From Lachnospira sp. UBA4285 (GTDB lineage Bacteria > Bacillota > Clostridia > Lachnospirales > Lachnospiraceae), in NCBI GenBank assembly GCA_002394965.1, contig DGVL01000062.1:1-7522 (forward strand): a DNA stretch of 7,522 bases. The letters are read 5' to 3'. The notes beneath the pieces were generated by a model that was given only the letters and a program-made list of their open reading frames with translations, was not told the origin of the DNA and made no database searches. Both the position numbers and the translations under genes were made by a program. Below, one piece after another: positions 1 through 4,932 of the stretch (the stretch's first letter is position 1; each line of letters starts with the position of its first letter).

Positions 1-24
1 TGGGTTCGAATCCCATATGCTCCA
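1..24 (+). tRNA. tRNA 3' end (partial; amino acid not determinable)
   Basis: The window opens inside a tRNA T-arm: TGGG, the invariant loop TTCGAAT, then CCCAT. Seven acceptor bases follow (ATGCTCC, 17-23) and a discriminator A at 24. The next bases are TGA, so CCA is not encoded and must be added after transcription. The missing 5' acceptor strand should read about GGAGCAT. The anticodon lies outside the window, so the identity cannot be given. The TCCA at 21-24 resembles discriminator U plus CCA as in tRNA-Gly, but the distance from the T-arm is three bases too short for that. Confidence 0.85.
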
Positions 25-32
25 TGAATAAG

Positions 33-72
33 GCCCGGAAGACCGTAGATGTGCGGTTTTCCGAGCTTTTTT
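33..72 (+). terminator. Intrinsic terminator of the tRNA transcript
   Basis: Arms CGGAAGACCG (36-45) and CGGTTTTCCG (54-63) pair over 10 bp with one G-U wobble around an 8-nt loop. GC at 33-34 can pair with GC at 65-66 beyond a mismatch. Six T residues follow at 67-72. It lies 9 nt after the tRNA, as expected for the end of a tRNA operon. Confidence 0.87.
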
Positions 73-168
73 ATTTATCCCAGCACTTCAGATATGGCAT
101 TCCTGTGCTGCTGCGTTCATACCGGCAGGCTCTTGCTTTTTCTTCTGGGATGATCTATTCTTTTGCTT

Positions 169-198
169 GTGACAGCCACAGGCGGCTGTGCATATTAC
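169..198 (+). promoter_or_regulatory. Candidate sigma-A promoter of folT
   Basis: GTGACA at 169-174 matches TTGACA in 5 of 6 positions. After an 18-bp spacer comes TATTAC (193-198), a 4 of 6 match to TATAAT. Predicted initiation near 205 would start the transcript almost exactly at the riboswitch P1 helix. The spacer holds a 6-bp inverted repeat, ACAGCC (172-177) and GGCTGT (184-189). The assignment rests on sequence match and position only. The rest of 73-202 holds no recognisable gene. Confidence 0.4.
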
Positions 199-202
199 GA
201 TT

Positions 203-332
203 AGCAGAGTAGGTTTCGACGGGTCAAGTGTCTGACGGACGGAGAGTTGCCGGCAGAACGAAGGATCTTTTCAGGTGCGGTAAGAGAACCGACGCGAAAA
301 GATTCGCCGTGTCGGATCCGCATCCCGCTGCT
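203..332 (+). ncRNA. Tetrahydrofolate (THF) riboswitch aptamer
   Basis: The 5' part reads GCAGAGTAGG then GGGTCAAGTG, and the 3' part carries GCATCCCGCTGC. These match the THF riboswitch landmarks GAGUAG, UUAAGUG and GCAUCC-G-CUCC as I remember them. P1 is 203-207 with 328-332. P2 is 212-220 with 311-319, with one T-T mismatch. The P3-like arm uses TCTG (231-234) with CAGA (254-257) and CGG (236-238) with CCG (250-252). A third arm equivalent to P4 is enlarged: 263-272 pairs with 296-305 over 10 bp, topped by CGGT (278-281) and ACCG (288-291). The L3 to J2/1 pseudoknot looks short, mainly GGA (241-243) with TCC (323-325). The ligand should be a reduced folate, and ligand binding usually lowers expression in this class. 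The downstream folate transporter gene fits. Confidence 0.86.
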
Positions 333-346
333 GCATACAGGGCATT

Positions 347-391
347 ACACCTCTTTATGTGGTACGAGATACTGCAGAGGAGGTGTTTTTT
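347..391 (+). promoter_or_regulatory. folT: Riboswitch expression platform: SD-sequestering hairpin ending in a U-tract
   Basis: Bases 347-356 (ACACCTCTTT) pair with 377-386 (GAGGAGGTGT) over 10 bp, including two G-U pairs. Inside this, GTGGTA (359-364) pairs with TACTGC (370-375) around the loop CGAGA. The folT SD, AGGAGGTG at 378-385, lies wholly in the 3' arm and would be hidden. Six T residues (386-391) follow directly and end at the ATG, so the same hairpin also looks like an intrinsic terminator. Control of translation, of transcription, or of both is possible. A well-paired antiterminator is not obvious. Confidence 0.72.
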
Positions 392-997
392 ATGTGGTTT
401 AAAAGCATCATCGGCAGTTTCAGAGACTCGGCAGGAGAATTCAGAAAGCTTTCTGTCATTGTCTTCTGTGGCATGATGGGCGCACTGTCCATTGTGCTCG
501 GAACATTCGCCAGCATTTCGGTGGGACCGACGATCAAAATCGGGTTCAGCGCCATACCGAATATCATCGTGGACGCATTCTTCGGGCCGGCCGTGGGCGG
601 CGTCTTCGGCGCACTGATGAATACGCTGAAATACATGATCCACCCGGACGGCGCTTTTTTTCCGGGATTCACGGTGAGCGCCGCTGTGGCGGCCGTCATC
701 TACGGACTGATTCTGTACAAAAAGAAGCTGACCATCGTCCGGTTTTTCTTCTCACAGTTTCTCGTAAAGCTCATCGTCAATGTCGGGCTGAACACGCTCT
801 GGCTCAACATGCTCTACGGGAAGGCATTCCAGGTGATCCTGCCGGCGCGGATCATCTCGAACCTGATCCAGCTTCCTGTCGACACCATTGTATACTTTAT
901 TCTGCTGAAGGCCGTATATCAGGTTCTTCTGCCGCATGTGCGCGCCAGGAGGCAGGTTGAAAGTAAAAAACAAACTTCCGGAAACGGACAGTTCTGA
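392..997 (+). CDS. folT: Folate ECF transporter S component, FolT family
   Basis: A 201-residue membrane protein, the substrate-binding S component of an energy-coupling factor importer for folates. It would associate with a shared EcfT/EcfA module, which is not in this window. Hydrophobic segments are visible at about 22-44, 52-79, 92-109, 115-142 and 148-180. They are rich in small residues and separated by short basic loops, as in the ECF S-component fold; length fits the family. Conserved-looking features are the PNIIVDAFFGPAVGG stretch (56-70) and the PARIISN...QLP stretch (151-162), typical of FolT. The start chosen is ATG 392, with AGGAGGTG 7 nt upstream; an in-frame GTG at 359 lies inside the regulatory hairpin and lacks an SD. 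The THF aptamer upstream is independent support for folate as substrate. The gene is monocistronic, with a terminator at 1060. The C-terminal tail after about residue 184 is basic and polar. Confidence 0.88.
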   Translation: MWFKSIIGSFRDSAGEFRKLSVIVFCGMMGALSIVLGTFASISVGPTIKIGFSAIPNIIVDAFFGPAVGGVFGALMNTLKYMIHPDGAFFPGFTVSAAVAAVIYGLILYKKKLTIVRFFFSQFLVKLIVNVGLNTLWLNMLYGKAFQVILPARIISNLIQLPVDTIVYFILLKAVYQVLLPHVRARRQVESKKQTSGNGQF

Positions 998-1059
998 GCG
1001 GATTCCCGGCGCCAGATTTCTTTTCAAAATCCGCAGTCAGGTACTGAGAGCAAAAAATG

Positions 1060-1096
1060 ACGGAGACTCCAGAATTACAGGAGTTTCCGTTTTTTT
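1060..1096 (+). terminator. Intrinsic terminator of folT
   Basis: Arms ACGGAGACTCC (1060-1070) and GGAGTTTCCGT (1080-1090) form an 11-bp stem with one G-U pair around a 9-nt loop. Six further T residues follow at 1091-1096. An A-run just before the stem (1052-1057) could let it also stop minus-strand transcription that reads past the AraC gene. Confidence 0.9.
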
Positions 1097-1352
1097 GATT
1101 GAAATTGCATAGTTTGGATGAAAATCTGAAAAGAAGAAAATTGGTAAAAACATATAATAATATGCATAAGGAGCGCGTGGAAATATGCAATATTTCCATG
1201 AAAATTTTCGGATGTAACTCTGGAAGAACAGGCTGTCACAGATGGTTTCCTCCGCGACAGAAGCGCAGACCACGACTCTCTCGGAGGCAGCAGCCGTGAC
1301 GAGTACGCCGGAAGTCCTTCAGGCAGCAGCGATCATGGCGGTCAAAGGATGA
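1097..1352. other. Intergenic stretch without a convincing gene
   Basis: About 256 bases separate the folT terminator from the 3' end of the AraC gene. The first 115 bases are AT-rich; the rest is GC-richer and open in several frames without recognisable protein similarity. It contains TATAAT at 1153-1158 without a good -35, an SD-like AAGGAG at 1168-1173, a very short reading frame at 1185-1217, and two adjacent palindromes (1178-1209). No RNA family is recognised. It may hold a decayed gene or a small regulatory transcript, but neither can be supported. Confidence 0.5.
1178..1209. repeat. Two adjacent palindromes
   Basis: TGGAAATAT (1178-1186) and ATATTTCCA (1190-1198) are perfect 9-bp inverted arms around GCA. 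One base later comes GAAAATTTTC (1200-1209), a perfect 10-bp palindrome. The first could be a hairpin or a dyad operator; no U-tract follows, so it is not a usual terminator. No binding protein can be assigned. Confidence 0.6.
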
Positions 1353-2303
1353 TCACAATGCTTCCGGTGCCATCCAGCCGGCGAGAGTCTTCACCTGCTT
1401 TTTCGCCGCTGCGGGGCCGGGAGTTTTTCTCCATTCGCTTGGTTTTTTCTGCATGATTGCGTAAAAGTTGCGGTTGAAGCTGGAGATGGAGTGGAAGCCG
1501 ACAGCCTCCGAGATGTCCAGTACAGACATGTCTGTTGTGCTGAGAAGGCTGACGGCATTGTGAATCCGGAGCTGAATCAGATAATTCAGAGGGCTTGTCC
1601 CCATCACGGAAGAGAAGGTCCTGCGGAAACTGGCGGGGCTCATGTGGCACAGAGCGGCGAGACTGTCGACGGAAAAATCCTCCTGACTGTGCCGGCGCAT
1701 ATAGTCAAGAGCCGGCATGAGCGATACTGTGTTCTGGTGTGTATGAACAAGGGGACTCCCGATAAAGAACTGGCGGCGGTAGATATTCATGACATGAACG
1801 GTGAAGGCGAGGAAGTATCCGCGCACAGCATACTCGAAATTGTCGCAGTTCCATACGAATTCATTCAGGGAAGTCTGAATCAGATTCCGGATGCCGGGAT
1901 GTTCATCGCCTGGAAGTACGGCACTGTAGAGATGCTGCATGTTGTAGAAAATATCCTGCCCCTGCAGCGCAGGGAGTCCGCCCACGCTTTCCAGCAGCTG
2001 TCCGAGGTCAACGAAGATATAGCTCCACAGACTTCTGGTCCCGGGATCTGACCAGGTGGTGTGGACAACTTCACTGCCGACGCAGGTTATATCCCCTGCA
2101 TGCACTGCTACTTCTTCCTCACCCAGAATCATCCGGGCATTTCCCTCCCGGCAGAACCCGATTTCCAGGCAGTTGTGGAAGTGTAGTCTCGGAGAGCGCA
2201 CATCGGACAGGCGCCACGAATCCCCCTGAAGGGCCAGAACAGGAAAATTACTGTCCAGCTCGTACGGACGGTATTCAACAGATTGTATATGCGATGTATT
2301 CAT
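1353..2303 (-). CDS. AraC-family transcriptional regulator
   Basis: A 316-residue regulator, cytoplasmic and DNA-binding. The N-terminal half is a cupin-like sugar-sensing domain, with HFHNCLEIGFCREG around residues 42-55 and GDITCVGSEVVH around 70-81. The C-terminal part (about 197-293) is the paired helix-turn-helix of AraC/XylS proteins: the first helix pair is seen in SVDSLAALCHMSPASFRRTF, the second in VLDISEAVGFHSISSFNRNF, followed by the usual KKPSEWRK end. A short basic tail follows. The ATG at 2303 is preferred because GGAG lies 7 nt upstream; the ATG six codons earlier, at 2321, has only a weak AGAG site. It is divergent from the GH112 phosphorylase gene with an 88-bp gap, so it most likely controls that gene in response to a sugar. 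The effector is unknown. No terminator is obvious directly after the stop; the folT terminator hairpin, read in reverse, may serve. Confidence 0.88.
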   Translation of the reverse strand: MNTSHIQSVEYRPYELDSNFPVLALQGDSWRLSDVRSPRLHFHNCLEIGFCREGNARMILGEEEVAVHAGDITCVGSEVVHTTWSDPGTRSLWSYIFVDLGQLLESVGGLPALQGQDIFYNMQHLYSAVLPGDEHPGIRNLIQTSLNEFVWNCDNFEYAVRGYFLAFTVHVMNIYRRQFFIGSPLVHTHQNTVSLMPALDYMRRHSQEDFSVDSLAALCHMSPASFRRTFSSVMGTSPLNYLIQLRIHNAVSLLSTTDMSVLDISEAVGFHSISSFNRNFYAIMQKKPSEWRKTPGPAAAKKQVKTLAGWMAPEAL

Positions 2304-2330
2304 AGTAAAGCTCCGGTACATAAAACTCTA

Positions 2331-2357
2331 ATTGTATAAAATATTGTAACACCATTG
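2331..2357. promoter_or_regulatory. Divergent control region with candidate regulator direct repeats
   Basis: In the AT-rich gap between the AraC and GH112 genes, ATTGTA occurs at 2331-2336 and again at 2343-2348, 12 bp apart, with a third partial copy ATTG at 2354-2357. TATAAA at 2335-2340 is a possible -10 for the GH112 gene, without a recognisable -35, as is common for activator-dependent promoters. On the minus strand the same stretch offers TACAAT for the regulator gene. The operator role is inference. Confidence 0.35.
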
Positions 2358-2391
2358 ATCGATACCGATGCACAAGCGAGGAGAAATTCAC

Positions 2392-4587
2392 ATGAAACGC
2401 GGTAATTTCACACTTCCGGGCGAATCCGGATACGAGGACCTGACACTGGAACTGGCTTCAAAATGGGGCGCGGATGTGATACGGGACAGCGACGGGACGA
2501 GCCTTTCCGGTAAGCTGCTCGACGCCGGATATGAGATATACTCAACCATCTGCTGCATTCGCGGGCATAATGCCTGGGCGGCAAAGCACCCGCAGGATCT
2601 GCAGCAGACGTTTCTGATGTCTGACCCTGTCATCGCGCGCGACAGCGCTGTCAGCATTCACCTGACGGACGGGTATCTCACCGAACAGTTCCGGGTCAAC
2701 GACAGCCCGGAGAGCGTGAAACTCTGGCAGGTCTTTGACCGCACCGCGCAGAGCCAGGTGCCGGGGGCGCAGTGGCAGTACGAGGCGGAGGCGGGCAATG
2801 TCGTGATTACGGGCACCGTGCCGTATCATCAGTACACCGTCAATTTTCTCGCATACCGCATCTGGGAAGAAATCTCCATGTACAATCACATCACCAACGG
2901 ATGGACATCAGAGCATCTGATGCCGATTGATCCGAGAAGCCGTGAGGCCCAGGAGTATCTTCTTGCCTGGATGGAAAGCTGGTGCAAGGAGCATCCGGAC
3001 ACTGACACGGTCCGCTTCACGTCGCTTTTTTACAATTTTGTCTGGATCTGGGGAAGCGACCCGAAGCGGCAGAACCGGTTCACGGACTGGGGGTCTTACG
3101 ATTTTACCGTGAGCCCTCTGGCGCTCAGGGAATTTGAGAAGCAGTACGGCTATGCGCTCACATCGGAAGATTTCATCCATCAGGGGAAACGGCATGCCAC
3201 CCACATGCCGCCGGATACGAAGCTGCTTGACTACATGGAATTCACCACCTGGTTCGTCATGGAGTTTGGCAGAAAGCTTGTCGACATCGTGCATGCGCAC
3301 GGAAAAAAGGCGCTGCTGTTCTATGATGACAGCTGGGTTGGCACGGAGCCGTACAGCCGGTATTTTCCGGATATGAATTTTGACGGCATCATCAAGTGCG
3401 TGTTCTCCGGATATGAGGTGCGGCTGTGCGGCAATGTCCCGACGAAGATCCACGAGATCCGGCTTCACCCGTATCTGTTCCCGACAGGACTTGGCGGTGC
3501 TCCCACCTTTTCGGAGGGAGGGCACCCGGAGCGCGACGCGATGCTCTACTGGACGCATATCCGCCGCGCGCTTCTGCGGCAGTGCGTCGACCGGATCGGG
3601 CTCGGCGGATATCTTCACCTGGTGAAGGGGTATCCGGAATTTGTCGACTGTATCGGCAGGATTGCGGACGAGTTCCGGCGCATTCAGCAGTTGCAGAAAG
3701 AGGGAGATGTCTACACGCTTCCGATCCGTGTGGCGGTGCTGCACGCCTGGGGAAAGCTGCGCTCCTGGACTCTTTCCGGACATTTCCATGAGACCTATAT
3801 GCAGGATTTGATCCATATCAACGAGGCGCTTGCGGGGCTTCCGCTGCAGGTCTCCTTTGTGGATTTTGATGATGTGAAGCGCGGGGAGCTTGCCGGCGTG
3901 GATGTCGTGATCAACGCAGGGCGCGCCGGGACGGCCTGGAGTGGCGGTGATGCCTGGAAGGACCCGGAAGTGGTGGCGGAACTCACAAGATGGACAGAGG
4001 AGGGCGGCGTGTTCATAGGCGTCAATGAGCCGTCCGCTGCAGGCGGTGCCATGTCGTTCTTCCGCATGGCCCATGTGCTCGGAGTCGATGAAGACACCGG
4101 GGCGCGGGTATGCGAGGGGCGGTACGCCTTTACGACGAAAGAAGAGCCGGGGCTTATACCGGCAGACGCGTACATTCATGCGCGCAGAGGGAGGATCCTG
4201 ACGGACGGCGCCCACACGGACGTCGTGGCAGGGCAGACGCTTTCCATGGCCGGCTTCCCGGACCCGGAGCCGGCTCTGACGATGCATCCGTTTGGCGAGG
4301 GCATGGGCGTGTATCTCTCATCCTTTGCGTTCACGTATCCGAATGCGAGAATGCTGCTCAACATCATCCTGAAGGCGACCGGTCACGGACTGAACCGCAG
4401 TTTTCTGCCGGACAACCCGTGGTGCGAGTGCGCGTATTACCCGTCCTCGCAGGTGCTTGTCGTCGTCAATAATTCACAGGAAAAGCAGCAGACCAATATC
4501 CGCATTGCCCGCGGCACGGCGGAGAGCCGGATCTCCCTGACGCTTTCTCCGCTTGAGATGAAATTCCTTGAACTGGCGGAGAGCTGA
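2392..4587 (+). CDS. GH112 beta-galactoside phosphorylase (galacto-N-biose/lacto-N-biose or galactosyl-rhamnose type)
   Basis: A 731-residue cytoplasmic enzyme of glycoside hydrolase family 112. These enzymes cleave a terminal beta-galactoside with phosphate, inverting, to give alpha-galactose-1-phosphate plus the acceptor sugar. Remembered alignment with the Bifidobacterium longum enzyme is clear along the whole length: ADVIRDSDGT (27-36, with Arg31), QYTVNFLAY, MYNHITN (163-169), VRFTSLFYNF (Arg208), and YDDSWVGTEPY, where Asp313 matches the catalytic acid. A TIM-barrel part to about 430 is followed by an amidotransferase-like domain containing VVINAG (505-510) and a small C-terminal beta domain. 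The start at 2392 has GGAG 8 nt upstream; an earlier in-frame ATG at 2368 has none. The acceptor is uncertain: Asn165 equals the B. longum Asn166, but the loop IIKCVFSGYEVRLC differs strongly from the B. longum loop, so galactosyl-rhamnose phosphorylase is a serious alternative. No sugar kinase, galT or galE is adjacent. Confidence 0.9.
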   Translation: MKRGNFTLPGESGYEDLTLELASKWGADVIRDSDGTSLSGKLLDAGYEIYSTICCIRGHNAWAAKHPQDLQQTFLMSDPVIARDSAVSIHLTDGYLTEQFRVNDSPESVKLWQVFDRTAQSQVPGAQWQYEAEAGNVVITGTVPYHQYTVNFLAYRIWEEISMYNHITNGWTSEHLMPIDPRSREAQEYLLAWMESWCKEHPDTDTVRFTSLFYNFVWIWGSDPKRQNRFTDWGSYDFTVSPLALREFEKQYGYALTSEDFIHQGKRHATHMPPDTKLLDYMEFTTWFVMEFGRKLVDIVHAHGKKALLFYDDSWVGTEPYSRYFPDMNFDGIIKCVFSGYEVRLCGNVPTKIHEIRLHPYLFPTGLGGAPTFSEGGHPERDAMLYWTHIRRALLRQCVDRIGLGGYLHLVKGYPEFVDCIGRIADEFRRIQQLQKEGDVYTLPIRVAVLHAWGKLRSWTLSGHFHETYMQDLIHINEALAGLPLQVSFVDFDDVKRGELAGVDVVINAGRAGTAWSGGDAWKDPEVVAELTRWTEEGGVFIGVNEPSAAGGAMSFFRMAHVLGVDEDTGARVCEGRYAFTTKEEPGLIPADAYIHARRGRILTDGAHTDVVAGQTLSMAGFPDPEPALTMHPFGEGMGVYLSSFAFTYPNARMLLNIILKATGHGLNRSFLPDNPWCECAYYPSSQVLVVVNNSQEKQQTNIRIARGTAESRISLTLSPLEMKFLELAES

Positions 4588-4589
4588 GC

Positions 4590-4821
4590 ATGACAAGGTA
4601 TCTTTTTGTGCATTTCCGCGAGAAAAAGACGCCGGACGGAGAGCCGGTACGAAGGACACTCTTACATCGACTCGGCTGTCTGTCAGGAGGACGGAAGATA
4701 CTATCTGTTTGTCAAATCGGAACGGAATCCTGGTCGGATCGTTCTGCTCGCTTCCGACCAGGTGACGGGACCATGGCAGAAGGTTGAAGGGTTCCATAAC
4801 ACAGCTTACAGCGGGAGATGA
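4590..4821 (+). pseudogene. Remnant of a GH43-like glycosidase (internal deletion and frameshift)
   Basis: The frame starting at ATG 4590 encodes MTRYLFVHFREKKTPDGEPV, which resembles the N-terminus of clostridial family 43 glycosidases (arabinosidase/xylosidase-like). It then turns into nonsense (RRTLLHRLGC...). From about 4648 a different frame encodes YEGHSYIDSAVCQEDGRYY then LFVKSERNPGRIVLLASDQV and TGPWQKVEGF, which resembles a segment two-thirds of the way along the same family, and stops at 4819-4821. A middle piece of roughly 200 codons and the true C-terminus are therefore absent, and the two surviving pieces are out of frame. The join lies near 4647-4651. The ATG sits 2 nt after the GH112 stop with a GGAG in the end of that gene, so the intact ancestor was probably translated as the second gene of the phosphorylase operon. 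The family identification is from memory; the decay is directly visible. Confidence 0.68.
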
Positions 4822-4895
4822 GGATTCTGTCGGGGGATATAGCCTCAGGCTTTTGGTGGCGGTAACATTTGCCAATGAAGGCGGGCGGCAATCCG

Positions 4896-4904
4896 TGGTA
4901 TAGT
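4896..4904 (+). promoter_or_regulatory. Extended -10 promoter of the cysteine synthase-family gene
   Basis: TG-G-TATAGT (4896-4904) is a good extended -10 element, 5 of 6 in the hexamer. No clear -35 lies 16-18 bp upstream, which extended -10 promoters tolerate. Initiation would be near 4911, giving a leader of about 20 nt before ATG 4933. Nothing else is recognisable in 4822-4895. Confidence 0.5.
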
Positions 4905-4932
4905 GTAATGCATCAGAGAAAGGGAGGATGCC

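Noticed and set aside
21..24. TCCA as discriminator U plus encoded CCA (tRNA-Gly-like end)
   Set aside because: Only eight bases follow the T-arm, so counting from the T-loop puts the discriminator at 24 with CCA not encoded.
24..212. 62-codon open frame after the tRNA
   Set aside because: It starts in the last base of the tRNA, runs through its terminator and has no SD or recognisable protein features.
359..391. Eleven-codon N-terminal extension of FolT from an in-frame GTG
   Set aside because: It lies within the regulatory hairpin, has no SD, and the ATG at 392 has a strong SD at ideal distance.
224..699. Several open frames opposite and overlapping the riboswitch and folT
   Set aside because: They are antisense shadows of the aptamer and folT with unnatural composition (Cys, His, Arg rich).
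998..1034. Seven-bp inverted repeat GCGGATT/AATCCGC just after the folT stop
   Set aside because: The 23-nt loop and lack of a T-run make it unlikely to act as a terminator; the real one lies at 1060-1096.
1099..1299. 66-codon frame downstream of folT
   Set aside because: It starts without an SD, crosses both palindromes and ends in a basic, low-information tail; no family is recognisable.
2368..2391. Upstream ATG giving eight extra residues on GH112
   Set aside because: It has no SD, whereas the ATG at 2392 is preceded by GAGGAG at good spacing and matches the family N-terminus.
2908..4287. 459-codon open frame antisense to the GH112 gene
   Set aside because: Long antisense frames arise in GC-rich coding DNA; its sequence is Arg/His/Pro-rich with no domain, while the plus strand has clear GH112 motifs.
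4841..4854. Small hairpin AGCC-TCA-GGCT followed by TTTT as a terminator of the GH112 operon
   Set aside because: A four-bp stem with only four T residues is too weak to call.
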